From Paramyrothecium sp. XJ0827 (taxonomy: Eukaryota; Ascomycota; Sordariomycetes; Hypocreales; Stachybotryaceae): a stretch of 64,000 nucleotides of DNA. The notes below the pieces were generated by a model. That model was given only the letters and a program-made list of their open reading frames with translations, was not told where the DNA came from and made no database searches. Shown piece after piece: positions 10,052 through 20,987 of the stretch (position 1 is its first letter; every line of letters starts with the position of its first letter). The stretch covers positions 4,537,001 through 4,601,000 of the forward strand of contig JAJFPB010000002.1 in assembly GCA_020881915.1 (NCBI GenBank). The letters run 5' to 3'. The translations under genes were made by a program, and so were the position numbers.

Positions 10052-11757
10052 AGCCACGCTCTGGACAGGCAAGTTCGCTCACAACACCAATGTGACGGAT
10101 TTGTTTCCCCCATATGGTAGGTGCACGGCTTTCGCTGCCATGAAATGAACAGTAATTGACTTTTTATCGGTCAGGCGGTTTCCCTGTATTCGTGAAGAAT
10201 GGGCACAATGAAAATTATCTCCCTATCTGGCTCCAAGCAGCCGAATATAACACTTACTACACTGGGAAGATGTTCAACGCTCATACTATTTGGAACTACG
10301 ACAATCCACACCTAAATGGTTGGAACGGTTCAGTAAGTCCTCCGCGCAACGCCCAATGTATTCACCGATCTTCCGCTGACACGATCTTAGGACTTCCTCC
10401 TCGACCCCAATACTTACGATTATTGGAACGCTACCTTTCAGCGTAACAAGGAGGCACCCATCAATCATGCCGGGGAATACTCTACTGATCTCATTTGGGA
10501 GAAGGCCGTCGGATTTCTCAACGACGCAACTGCTGCCAATCGGCCCTTTTTCCTCAGCATCGCGCCAATTGCACCGCACAGCAACATGAAGGCCCGCGAC
10601 ATCGAGGGAAAAGGCGCATCCGCCCCGAAGGGCGACAGTGAAGCCTATGCCCCGCTTCCGAAGCCTGCCAAGAGACACCAGCACCTCTTCCCTGATGCTA
10701 AAGTCCCTCGTGCGGACAATTTCAATCCCAAAGACCCATCTGGCGCAAATTGGATCAAACGTCAGCCCAGGCAGTCAGCCGAGAACGTCGAGTACAACGA
10801 TAAGCACTATAGAGGCCGTGCTCAGACCCTACAAGTGGTGGATGAAATGGTTGATGATCTCATTCGACGACTGGAGCAACAAAACTTACTGCACAATACC
10901 TACATTTTCTACACGTCTGACAACGGCTTCCACATTGGGCAACACCGTCTGCAGCCAGGCAAAGAGTGCGGATACGAGGAGGATGTTAACGTCCCCCTCA
11001 TAATTCGAGGTCCTGGCATCCCCGCCGGGCTGACCACTGAGCTTGTCACGGCTCACGTCGATCTCGCGCCTACCATTCTATCCTTGGCCCAAGCTTCACT
11101 AAGAAGCGACCTTGACGGCTCGCCGATACCGCTCCGCAATCATGAACTCAAACAGCCCTCGCGTAGTCGGGAGCATGCAAACGTCGAATACTGGGGTTGG
11201 GCGATGAGTGAGAGCCCATGGGGATATAATGATGGTGACGATCAGCGGGTGTGGAACAATACGTACAAGTCGCTGCGTCTCATCGGGGATCATTATAATT
11301 TTTACTACTCCGTCTGGTGTAATAACGAGCGTGAGCTTTATGACATGCGGGTAGGTGTCCACCTTTGATGACTTGATTAAGAAGCTAACTTGTACAGAAC
11401 GACCCTGGTCAACTTCGAAACCTCCTTTTACCTGAAACACAACAGGTTGCTTCTGAAACAAGGATATTGGGGCATCCACTGAACAAGGTCGTTCCTCGCT
11501 TGAACGCTTTGCTTCTCGTCCTTAAGTCATGCAAGGGCTCGACTTGCTCGCAGCCGTGGAAAGAACTGCATCCGTCAGGGGATGTGGATACTCTGGAAGC
11601 CGCCTTGTCCCCCCGCTTTGACAAATTTTACGAAACTCAAGCGCAGGTCAAATATTATCAATGCGAGCAGGGATACATCATCGAGGCTGAGGGACCGCAG
11701 TTTGAGAAGGACGGATATGTGTACTGGGAGCCGGCGAAATGGAGTGATTGGACGTAA
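10052..11757 (+). pseudogene. Secreted sulfatase, 3' part (split by retrotransposon)
   Basis: Continuation of the sulfatase broken at 3897. After the duplicated AGCCA the frame reads TLWTGKFAHNTNVTDLFPPY, which follows CPSRA in this family. Introns are 10117-10174, 10333-10390 and 11351-11397, all GT-AG. Later landmarks are the PFFLSIAPIAPHSNM block and SDNGFHIGQHRLQPGK, which supplies the second set of metal-binding Asp/Asn and the Lys of the active site. Then come EDVNVPLIIRGPGI and a Cys-containing C-terminus ending EPAKWSDWT. Stop at 11755-11757. There is no signal peptide or FGly motif on this side, so this half cannot make an active enzyme. No other frameshift or nonsense codon was seen. 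Confidence 0.9.
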
Positions 11758-11913
11758 CTGATGACTTGGCAGTGACGAGTTAAATGCTGAGATACAGAGC
11801 CACAGCGGCGAGAGTACCATCTATAAAATAAAATAAAAGCGTGAGAAGAATGTGTACGCGAGTGTAGGTAATTCTACACTAAGAAACATGCTTCTCAAAA
11901 TTTTATGGCTCTA

Positions 11914-12339
11914 TCAGAGAACGGCAGGATCAGTACTCGCAAAGAAAGAAGCAGCAACTGTCTTCGAAGACTTACCTCTGACATCTTTGGGCGTTTTCGT
12001 GAGTTCTGAATCTTCCTGATCCCCAGTATTCACCGTGCTTTCATGCTCTATCATCATAATCGAAGCTTCCTCCGCCACAGGACGATGCCTGACACCTTTC
12101 GGCACGACAAACATGTCTCCCACTTGCATGACCACTGCATCTTGGCCCTCAATATCTAGGCGCAGCTTGCCCGCGATAAGGTAGAAGAGTTCATCCGAGT
12201 TGGGATGCGCATGCCAGATGAATTCGCCGTCAATTTTGGCGATCTTGACGTGGTGGTCATTGATGGCGGCGACGAGGCGGGGCGACCATTTCTCTGTGAA
12301 GGAGTCGAAGAGCTTAGGGATAGACGTTGATTTCGACAT
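11914..12339 (-). CDS. Small cupin-domain protein
   Basis: Single-domain cupin of about 140 aa. The ATG at 12339 (MSKSTSIPKLFDSF) fits better than the upstream in-frame ATG at 12462. The first cupin motif reads WHAHPNSDELFYLIAGKLRLDIEG with two His and one Glu as metal ligands (H-x-H...E). The second reads GDMFVVPKGVRHRP with the third His. This matches the common fungal cupin_2 proteins of unknown reaction. The tail after TPKDVRG may hold a donor (GTAAGT at about 11977), so the real C-terminus could be shorter or spliced. Transcribed toward the sulfatase gene. Function unknown. Confidence 0.8.
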   Translation of the reverse strand: MSKSTSIPKLFDSFTEKWSPRLVAAINDHHVKIAKIDGEFIWHAHPNSDELFYLIAGKLRLDIEGQDAVVMQVGDMFVVPKGVRHRPVAEEASIMMIEHESTVNTGDQEDSELTKTPKDVRGKSSKTVAASFFASTDPAVL

Positions 12340-13344
12340 TTTGATGTTGTTGATCTGGCAAGCTGTCAAATTAGGAAGACGAGTCTTTTTATAACGTGGC
12401 ATTAAATTTGGTTTGCTGATGCTTATGGCCCAATTCGTCTTGTGCCGAGATGTCAGCAACAAGGCGCAATGACACGCACTAGTTTTATTAGCCTAGGTGA
12501 CCGCTACGCACTCCACTTTGCTCAAACACTGTTTCCCCCCCAACGTAGGAAAGAAATGAAATTTGACCTGATTGGCCTATTGAGGCTGACTTCTCCGACA
12601 TTTGAGCAGTCGCCAGGCTGAAATGGAGGTCTTCATTGTGGACTAGAAATCATGTCCGTACATCAGTTTAGGAACCAATCCAGTTTCAGCATAACAAGAT
12701 AGAAAATAGGGACAAGACTTTTATGAACTTTCAGTTACTACGGGTTTCTTGAAGCATTGCAATATCCCTCGTGCTGGTAACAGTGGATCCTTGATCCGCA
12801 TCGATCGTCAAAGTCTTCACTCTTCGGCTCCGATCTCATGTCATGATGCAATACTTTCTGGGAAGTCCCCTCTTGGCCTGGCTTCCAACTCTTCGAACAG
12901 GAATATTGGCAATGTCTGCTTATACATGGGCTTGTCTTACAGATGCCGCACTCACCTAGCGCTATAATGACTGGATATGGACAAACCTGTAGCCCGCATT
13001 AGGCAGATTGCACAAATCCTCCCACGCTGTTGCTGTGCCGCATGGTAGCATGCGTAGAAGATTGGCGAAGGACTGTTCAGGTTTAGCCTCCCTACCGGGG
13101 GGCTTGGCCAGATTTCACAAGTATGGCTTGGCTTGATATTCCTTCGAAGATGTGAACCAAAAGTGTGCTGGCAGTTAGGCTACACCCCGCACCTGCGCCG
13201 CTCGGTTAAGCAGGTGATCTGGTATAAAGCATACTGCAACGCGACGCGGGCTGGGTTAATTTGCGTCTCCCATGACCACTTCCAGCCGGCGTTGCGTCGT
13301 CATCGCTCTACATTCACTCCGTCCCTCAAACTCCAGAGGGCAAG
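12340..13344. other. Intergenic, divergent promoter region
   Basis: About 1 kb between the divergent cupin and P450 genes. No coding signal or repeat recognised. Confidence 0.5.
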
Positions 13345-15014
13345 ATGGGTGCAGAAAATTGGCTCTTGGCGCTGATTACAGTCACCTTCGGAGCTATACT
13401 GTCCAGCTTTATCTACAACTTGTATCTGCATCCACTTGCGGGGATCCCCGGTCCTCTCTCGGGCCGAACAAGCAGGTTCCCTTCATATTATCACTCGATT
13501 CGGGGTGACCGCCACATATGGCTGTGGCAACAATTCGAACGCTATGGCAACAAGATCCGCGCGGAGCCAAATCTCGTGCTATGGCGGGACCCCAAGGCGT
13601 TTGCGGACATCTACGGTACGAAATCCAATGTGCAGCGGAGCGCTTACTATGAGGCGTGGAAGACAAGTGAAGAAGACAAAACGGTCATGACGGCAGTTGA
13701 CAAGGAAGAGCATGCGGCCAAGAGGAAACTTCTGAACTTGGCATTCACCGAGAAATCGACCCGCGCCGCATCAGAATTCGTGATCAAGCATGTCGATCGC
13801 TGGCACGAGATATTGCTAGAGGAGAAGGGAAAGGAGAGGGGCTGGTCTGACACGTTCAATATCGCAAAGGAGCTAGACGTTTTGATCTTCGACATCATGG
13901 GGAATGTCAGCTTCGGAAGCTCCTTCGACACAAAGGAGCCTGGGGACAACGCTCTGAGAGAAGTCCCAACTCACATTGCCAACTACTTGAAGTTCTACTA
14001 CCCTGTAAGGCAACATAGCATTTCCCGCTCCTGGGCTAGGCCATTCACTAGAGAAAAAAACTGACGTTCAAGCAGATTGTCCGTAGTCCATTCGTCGACG
14101 TGTTCTGTTGGCTCAAGCCCCGCGGCTTGGACAACCTCTTCCAGAAAATCACACCCCCTCCAGTCAAGGCATTCTACCAGTTTGTACACGACAGCGTGGC
14201 GAGTCGCCTCGAGCTGCACAAGAAGCAGGCGTCCTTGCCGGAGAACGAACGGCAGCAGGACATGATGTACTTTTTGTGGGAAGCCAAGAACCCCGATACT
14301 GGCCTTCGCGCCTACGATGAGGCCAAAATTCGCTCGGAGAGTGTGCTCCTCATCATTGCAGGCAGCAGTTCAACAGCTCTTAGCTTGAAGGGTCTAATTT
14401 TCTACCTCACAGGCGATCCTGAACGATGTCAGAGATTGACGGAGGAGATACGAAGCACATTTCGATCGGCCGACGATATCGTGTACGGTCCAACACTGCT
14501 TAATTTGCCTTACCTTCGAGCGTGCGTTGAAGAAGGCCTTCGGCTGACGCCAGCAGCGCCCTGCGAAATGCCCCGTGAGGTCCTCCCAGGCGGTCTTACT
14601 GTCAACGGAGACTTCATTCCCCAGGGAACAGTCGTGGGTACTGTACCATTCTGTGACTCCCGCAATGATTCTATCTATGGCGACTCTGGTGTGTTTCGCC
14701 CCGAGAGATGGATCTTGGATGACAAATCTGTTGTAACCGAAGACACTATTGCGGCGATGAGAGCCAAATTCCATCCGTTTCTCGCCGGTCCAGGCGCCTG
14801 CGCCGGGAAAGCCCTAGCATGGATGGAGCTTCTGATCGTTTTGGCCCGCACTCTGTACAGGTTTGATATCAGGAGGGCGCCTGGTTCCAAGTTGGCCACA
14901 GGTGGACCGAGGTTTGCTGACGGTCCAGCCGATGAGAAGATTCTACATTTCGTAGACACATCGGTTACTACCATTGACGGCCCGGAAATTCAGTTCAGGA
15001 AAATAAGTTATTGA
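13345..15014 (+). CDS. Cytochrome P450 monooxygenase
   Basis: ER-anchored haem-thiolate monooxygenase of 532 aa in two exons (13345-14004, 14076-15014; intron with GTAAGG donor). It has an N-terminal membrane anchor (LLALITVTFGAILSSFIYNLYL) followed by the hinge HPLAGIPGPLS. The K-helix ExxR reads EGLR in YLRACVEEGLRLTP, the PERF-type motif FRPERWI, and the haem loop PFLAGPGACAGKALAWMEL with the Cys ligand. Two sites deviate from consensus. The I-helix AGx(D/E)T(T/S) reads AGSSST, lacking the acid, and the haem loop has Gly where Arg/His usually binds a haem propionate. The architecture resembles fungal P450s acting on small aromatic or terpenoid metabolites, but no subfamily is assigned. Substrate unknown. 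Confidence 0.9.
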
Positions 15015-15594
15015 GAGCAGGCCCAATCTTGACAATAAGGAACTCCGAATGATTGAGCCTCTTTACCATACTACACTAGATAAATGAGGGCTAGCATCGA
15101 AAATTATTTCAGTCGGCTTCGGAGTGGTGTCGATTACAGTTAACTAGAACCAGTCCCAAAATGTCCCACTGGAGATATAAGTTGTGTCTCTAGAGTTTAC
15201 AATAGTTCCAAATGGCCACGAATAACTGAACCAGTGGGATGGTGGATTTCACATGGCTAGTGCGCAACTCTCTCGGGGTCTTGGGGTTTTTGGAAAGCCA
15301 GAATGGCAAGCAACCAGTCCAGACGTGTTTGTCCCAGCTACTTGACTTCAAATGAGCCGAGATCTTTACACCTCCAGTCAACCAAGGCGCACGTTGTGAG
15401 ATGGCAAACGCGTCGCGCGTTCGATTCACGGAGATAAAGCACCCCGGGGACGACTTTTCTTGCTTATGGAAGCTTGAATTAGACTAGATCCTTGCTTATG
15501 GCTAGCAATGAGTTGACTTGATCAAACTCAGTGCCGACCTTCTACACGTTATACATGCCCACCATGAAGTAAAGGACGTAGATTTAGGAGTTAA
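15015..15594. other. Intergenic, convergent 3' regions
   Basis: Spacer between the 3' ends of the P450 and F-box genes. Nothing recognised. Confidence 0.5.
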
Positions 15595-16758
15595 TCAATC
15601 AGTATTTGACTCGCTGTCTTCGCCACCGCTGTGAAATAAGTCCGTTTCATTGTCCGGTTCGCTCTCGTCTACCAACTCTCCCGTTGAGTCCCATGCTGCA
15701 CCAAGCTCAAACTTTGTTCTCCGCCCTAGAACTGCATCGAAGGAAAAGATGTCGAGAGACGGGAGTCTATGGTATAAGACCCGGATAATTCGAGCTTTGG
15801 AAATGTGAGACAGCGTAATGGCTTGCGCCTCTATCACTTCCTGTAGCTGCAAGAAGTTGCTGCGAGGATGTTGTGAACAATGTTTGGAATACCGGTATGC
15901 CGTTATGTTTTCTGAAAGACCGGATATACTTAAGTTCATAATAACCTCTTCCAATTGAAGGGATGGAGTACTCGGTGGAGGCTCCAATAGGGCTTCGCAT
16001 ATATTGTCCATACGGCATCGGAACTTCCTTAGTGATGGAAGTATTGAGTTGACTCTGCAACAAAGATGCATGTTCGGATCATCCTGGATGGTTGTTGGAC
16101 GTAAACTCGCAGTATCGAGGCATAATGATGTGAGAAATGGGAGAGACACCAGACTGGCAAGAAGCTTGGTGTCTAAATACACCGGGAGCGAAATTTCGTC
16201 TTGGTAAAGTCTCGCCGTAAGCTCTAAGATCCGTAAGTGAGGGAATTTCTGTAACGAAGCCGCGAACAACGTTAGAGCAGACCTGATTCGAGCTGCCTGT
16301 GCGTTTTCATAGTTGGATGTGGAACCATGCTGGTCGTTTGTTGCTGGCCCTTCAACATGTAAGACTGCCCTGCTTAGAACTGGTTGGATGCGCGATATAG
16401 TCGCCTTGTCATCCACGAGACGGACAAGGGAGTCGTTTGTAAGTTCAATATCTGTGGCGAAGACCAACCAGGCGGTCTCATACCAACGCCTCGACACAGC
16501 GAGACGCCTTACATCGTGCCGGAAGTAGCTGGAGCCTAGGTAGCCCAGGATTTGTAGGAAAGTCTCTTGTGGTAAGGCGTCTAACATATCATCGGTAGGA
16601 ATAACTTGAAATTGCATGCATTCCTTTTTGCGCAGAGTCTGTGTGTTGATGAAGGGAGGCACTGTATGCTGGCTGCGGGGTGGAATTTGTTTCTTCACCA
16701 GGCATGTGACCTGAGGCATCCTTGCCGCCTTTTCGGCTGACAAGGCATCAGCGCCCAT
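15595..16758 (-). CDS. F-box domain protein
   Basis: Intronless frame of 387 aa. Residues about 58-105 form an F-box-like helix set (ALPQETFLQILGYLGSSYF, then VRRLAVSRRWYETAWLVFAT), as in fungal SCF adaptors that pass targets to ubiquitin ligase. The remainder has leucine-rich stretches (LASLVSLPFLTSLCLDTASL and similar) consistent with an irregular LRR-type partner-binding region. It ends in an acidic tail (ESEPDNETDLFHSGGEDSES). The target is unknown. Several in-frame ATGs near the start leave the first 50 residues uncertain. Confidence 0.7.
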   Translation of the reverse strand: MGADALSAEKAARMPQVTCLVKKQIPPRSQHTVPPFINTQTLRKKECMQFQVIPTDDMLDALPQETFLQILGYLGSSYFRHDVRRLAVSRRWYETAWLVFATDIELTNDSLVRLVDDKATISRIQPVLSRAVLHVEGPATNDQHGSTSNYENAQAARIRSALTLFAASLQKFPHLRILELTARLYQDEISLPVYLDTKLLASLVSLPFLTSLCLDTASLRPTTIQDDPNMHLCCRVNSILPSLRKFRCRMDNICEALLEPPPSTPSLQLEEVIMNLSISGLSENITAYRYSKHCSQHPRSNFLQLQEVIEAQAITLSHISKARIIRVLYHRLPSLDIFSFDAVLGRRTKFELGAAWDSTGELVDESEPDNETDLFHSGGEDSESNTD

Positions 16759-17278
16759 GATAGTGGCAAGGCTGGGAGAATATCAACGTACTGAAATGAA
16801 AGATGAGATGGAGACTCAGTGTAATGAATGGAACGAGAAGGGCGGAGTTCAAATATGGAGCTGATAGGAAGGGAAGAGGGAAGGGGGATAAAAGACTAAA
16901 ACAAAAATAAAAGACAGAAGGAAAAAGGGAAAAAAATAATCTAAAACCAAAAACATTAAGAAAAGACAAAGCGAGACAAAAGAAAGTTTTTTGACCTCAG
17001 AAGGACTCGACTCTCTTGAAAGCGGATCCAGGGGCGATTTGGTGGAAGAGCCCAGAGGAGCAAGGAAGATATCGCCACGTTGCGGCGAGTTTTGTCTGCA
17101 CTTATTCCTGTGGATTGCTTTTACTGGGTTTCATCTCATGGGTTCCTACCCGGCTTAGGCGACTCAGGATTCCTTGAGCTAAAGTGGCAAGCGGTCAATT
17201 CCAAGAAAGGGAAACGAAATGCTTAATATCGGCTCTGGTATATTGGTCGAAACGAATTACCATGCCTCACACTACCCA
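16759..17278. other. Intergenic with A-rich low-complexity tract
   Basis: Between the F-box and GH28 genes. About 16880-16985 is strongly purine/A-rich on the plus strand. No gene seen. Confidence 0.5.
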
Positions 17279-18607
17279 TTAATGGTTGCAAGTAAAGCCC
17301 TTGGGCTCGAAAACATTCTCGCAGTGCCACAGATCCAGAAGCTCGCCCGTCTCCAGATACGTCACGTCGTAGTCCTCCACGGTCACGTTGGTGCACCCAC
17401 CCGCGGCGCTGCTGCACTGGAACCAGCCGGCGTGTATGACGTTGGGCTTGGCGGTGCCCTTGACGTTCTTCCACACGATGTCGGACATCTTGAACTCGGA
17501 CGAGTTGCAGTTCTTGCCCGAGTCGCCCTCGTAGTGCTCGCACTGCCACGAGAAGAAGGGCTGGTGGCGGCCCTCGTTCCACTGGACGTCCTCGATGACG
17601 ATGTTCTTGGCGTACCCCTTGCCGCCGCCGCCGCCGTTGGGTGGCCAGCCGTTGGAGTTGCCGGACCAGGTCTTGAGGTAGCTGACGTGGGCGGTGTTGT
17701 GGAAGGTGATGTTGCGGGCGTAGAAGTTCTCAATGTACTCCCATCGCCCGTCGTACTGTCCCATGGAGCCGATGGCGATGCCTTGGCCGTCGTAAAAGAT
17801 GCTGTCGTAGACAAAAATGTTGCTTGAATTGCCCTTGAGCGCGACGGCGTCGTCGCCGTTGGTTACGGACCACCTAGCAAAGGTTATGTTGTCCGAGTAG
17901 ATGGTGTCGACACCGTCCGTGTTTAGGGTGTTGTGCTCGCTCGTGGACGTGTTGTTGACGTAGATGTCGCTGAACTCGAGGTTGTGCGAGTAGGTGATGG
18001 CCATGGTCCACATCTGGCTCTGGACGTAGCGCAGGTTGCGCACGACGGAGTTATTGAAGCCAACGTAGTTGATGTTCATGGGGCGGCGCGGGAGATTGCC
18101 GCGACCCTGGGCCCAGTCGTACCAGGTTTGGCCGTTGCCGTCGAGGGTGCCGAAGCCGTGGCCGTCCCAGACGACGCCGTCGCCGCCAAAGTACCACACG
18201 GTGCTCTGGTTCTGGAAGTTGACGGGCATGGACTGCGAGCGCCACCACTCAACCTCGGGCGTCCAGAGCAGGCGGCCGTACTGATGTATGATGACGTTGT
18301 CCAGGTTCATCGTGGTCATTGTGGAATTGATGTTGTACGTCTTGCCGGCGAGCACAACCAGACTGTTAGTCCTGCAGTCCTCATTGAGCGCCTTGGAGAT
18401 GGCCGGTCCGTCGTCGCCTCCGTCGGCGTCGGGTTCAATGACGCAGAGCTTGCGGTCGTCGGCGGCGGCCAGACCGGACCAGTACTCCAGGCTTGGGATT
18501 CTCGGACCCTCGGGGTCCTGCTGCAGCGCCTTGCGAGGCATCCATGGCAGCTGCAGGTTGAGCGCCGAAGCGACCGAGAGGACGGTGAAGAGGGCGTAGC
18601 CGTGCAT
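17279..18607 (-). CDS. Glycoside hydrolase family 28 (exo-pectinase type), secreted
   Basis: Intronless, GC-rich gene of about 442 aa. The ATG at 18607 gives a short signal peptide (MHGYALFTVLSVASA); an upstream in-frame ATG at 18646 would spoil it. GH28 beta-helix landmarks are GFGTLDGNGQTWYDW, NTLNTDGVDT (catalytic NTD) and NGDDAVALKGN (catalytic DD pair). The following loop reads YDGQGIAIGSMGQY, where polygalacturonases have GHG. The RIK motif is replaced by SYLKTW. Loss of the GHG His and the RIK Arg is reported in GH28 branches acting on substrates other than plain homogalacturonan, so an exo-rhamnogalacturonase or rhamnosidase-like role is possible. Many N-glycosylation sites (NNTS, NVTV and others) fit secretion. 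The exact substrate cannot be read from the sequence. Confidence 0.88.
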   Translation of the reverse strand: MHGYALFTVLSVASALNLQLPWMPRKALQQDPEGPRIPSLEYWSGLAAADDRKLCVIEPDADGGDDGPAISKALNEDCRTNSLVVLAGKTYNINSTMTTMNLDNVIIHQYGRLLWTPEVEWWRSQSMPVNFQNQSTVWYFGGDGVVWDGHGFGTLDGNGQTWYDWAQGRGNLPRRPMNINYVGFNNSVVRNLRYVQSQMWTMAITYSHNLEFSDIYVNNTSTSEHNTLNTDGVDTIYSDNITFARWSVTNGDDAVALKGNSSNIFVYDSIFYDGQGIAIGSMGQYDGRWEYIENFYARNITFHNTAHVSYLKTWSGNSNGWPPNGGGGGKGYAKNIVIEDVQWNEGRHQPFFSWQCEHYEGDSGKNCNSSEFKMSDIVWKNVKGTAKPNVIHAGWFQCSSAAGGCTNVTVEDYDVTYLETGELLDLWHCENVFEPKGFTCNH

Positions 18608-19858
18608 GGCTCTCACTATTGCTGTGTGCGGGAGCAATTGAAGCACAAGAAAAGAATTGCGTTGCTTGCTCCAGAATCGAACCGGGAGCCTGCTCTAAAT
18701 GTGTCTTTGATCTAGGTGCCGTGTCTCACTCAATCGTGAAACCCAGACACGCTTTTATTTGTGTGGTTTTAGTTCGGCTATGTCATGAGCGGGCTTCTCA
18801 CGCTGCGGCCCGTCTCATTCGTCATAAGCAGCCAGGTCCCGGATCAACTGATCACCGTAAACAAGGTCATGAGCTGTGGCATCCAATGATCTCGCCCCCC
18901 TTCTTGGCTGTACCCCGCGCCGATCTCTGCGGGGATCTGCGCGCTTGTGCCTTTTTCCCACTGCTGCCAGTGCCTGTCTAGTGTCATTCGGGGAGCTCGA
19001 AATGCATTGGTCGCACATGTGCTAGCACCATTGACTTTGTTAGTTCCATCGACTTTTAACTCGGCCTACTCACTTGCCGGGTGGCCGAAGACTGTTCATA
19101 TGGTTGAAGGTTACAAAGGGGGGTCAGCATTTACGGCAGAGGATGACACCCAACAATTGAATGTTTTATAGGTTTATACGAGATGTAACTCAGTCCTGCT
19201 GACCGTGAAGTCGGTGAGCCGCGCTGATCCAAGTGAGTCGGGCCGTATTTGAGCTTCGTTTGTTGTTGGAGATGCGTCCAGGACTACGCTTGAAGCACAA
19301 TATCGACCCGAGATCTACGTCACGACATGCTCTATTACTTGTTCCTCCAACACGGCACTTGCAATAGCAATTTTTCTGCGCAGTGTATCATTACTAGGAC
19401 TTTTGCAGTTGCTAACTTGATTCCTCCCTTCCATGGCTTTTAGTCTATTGACTAAGCCAACTGATGACGCTACGGTGCAGGGTTCCAGTCGCAATGCAGG
19501 ACTCAAGATAGTGACCAACTAGAGTCTTCGGTGTTAGACAAGTTCATTCCAAGTACTTGTCTTATTCTCTTATCTCTAGTGTTGATCAGCAGCGGCTCAG
19601 CAGTGAGGCGGCTCTTTGAACATAGACGTCTTCTTGCACCGTGGATGCCACACGAGGAGTCGTTCTTCAACATGTGGGTCAAAAGAGCCAACTCATCTCT
19701 CACCATACTCAAGACAAATACGCTACAAACGCTCCCAGCTATTTACTCGGGCAGGCGGGAGTGAAACTTCACATGCCAACCCAGCACCCCAAGAGAGCTG
19801 CGTACACCACCGAAGTAAAAAGGGCTGCAACGGCCACAAGAAGCAAAAACACTGCACA
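18608..19858. other. Intergenic, no gene recognised
   Basis: GH28 promoter side and spacer up to the tRNA-like gene. Short ORFs only, none convincing. A run of five As at 19845-19849 reads TTTTT on the minus strand, just downstream of the tRNA, and fits a Pol III terminator. Confidence 0.5.
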
Positions 19859-19940
19859 TGAGGAACCACGGACTTGAACCGAGAACCTTTAGGATTTCCC
19901 TGACTGGAATCTAACGCGCTACCAATTGCGCCAGCCCCTC
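19859..19940 (-). tRNA. tRNA-Trp(CCA)-like gene with a 9-nt intron
   Basis: On the minus strand the acceptor arms GAGGGGC and GTTCCTC pair over seven positions (two G-U). Then T8 G9, D-stem GCGC/GCGC around AATTGGTA (box A like), and T-loop GGTTCAAGTCC (box B like). The anticodon loop reads TTCCAG, with CCA as anticodon. An intron of about 9 nt after position 37 is needed to close the anticodon stem TTAGA/CCTAA, leaving one A-C mismatch; the T-stem also has one T-T mismatch. Discriminator base A. A TTTTT tract follows 9 bases downstream. Isotype is probable, not certain; the mismatches leave open a tRNA pseudogene. Confidence 0.6.
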
Positions 19941-20987
19941 TTGAGCGACGGGTAGCGAGGTGAAGCCACCTATGTGCGTTGACGAGCAGGGGTGGAAGGT
20001 GACAAAGGGATGTATGGGCCTATCTGAATTGAAAACCATTCCGAATTTCAGAACCCAAGGTCACTAGTGCAGAGGGGCAAGCTATTTCTGTCCTTCACTC
20101 CGCACGCAAGCTCCGCTCAGGCGCTCCACAGACTCTGGCCAAGGTGATCATGGAGGTACACCCCAGCAGCGTTCAGGTTCATACAGCTTTAAGAACATTT
20201 ATTAGGTACAATGGAAGATATTGAGGTACCAGCAGCACGATAATCTTGCTATTAATGGCCTTAGCAAGCACAGCGGCCTTGTTTATTCCATGATACCGGT
20301 TGTGTGGCGCCGAACAGCGGAGCCCGCGCCTAGCACTGCACTGGTAACCCAAAAATAGACTATTTAGACTCGCTCCACTGTTTCGGTGAGCTCGAACAAT
20401 GCCAAACTAAACATTCTAGAGACTCTTAGGTGAGTTGCTACATACAGAAGGACATATTGTTGGAGATCATGGCTGTTTCCATTGCTGTGGCCACTAAACA
20501 AGCTCATGTTCATCGTATGCTGAAGTGAATTCGACTGTCCTCTAAATTCTGCAGGAATGCGACACTGAGTCCAACTCGGAACTAAGCTTCAGGCATTTGT
20601 TGATGGAGGTTTCGCCCCGTCTCATGAACTATCCCACTACGTATGTGCCAATGATTTCCCGCCATGCCAGGGAAAAGAAAAAAGAACAATCCTTCATCAC
20701 ATACCTTACTAGATGCGTCCGCCATTGGGATGGTGTAGGGTAGTCTATCAGTCGAGGGATGAGCTAAGCTTGACGTCATACTAAACATCCTACGCGAACG
20801 CGAGTTGATTCGAGTTACCTATTGAGGAAACACTTTCTGCCGTTCATTTCGCGTTCAGAGTGCCCAGACAGATTCATTTGAAACTTAGGTACAATTGGGA
20901 TTTCTTGTCCTGAGCCCATAGCTGGTAGCTTTTCGCCTGTTCCACCTTAACAACCAATGACGAACATTAGCAGACAACACAAGCGGG
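19941..20987. other. Intergenic, no gene recognised
   Basis: About 1 kb with no supported ORF, repeat or RNA. It includes the promoter of the gene at 20988. Confidence 0.5.

Noticed and set aside
15390..15440. TTCGATTC T-loop-like sequence near 15420
   Set aside because: Flanking bases do not pair and no acceptor stem exists.
16748..16969. Hydrophobic 73-residue minus-strand ORF
   Set aside because: Phe/Leu/Ser-rich translation of a purine-rich low-complexity tract; no start context or conservation signal.
17219..18715. Long plus-strand ORFs opposite the GH28 gene
   Set aside because: GC-rich shadow frames of a clearly recognised GH28 coding sequence.
18655..18725. Possible tRNA on the minus strand (GGTTCGATTC box B-like)
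   Set aside because: No matching acceptor stem, D-arm or box A could be found upstream.
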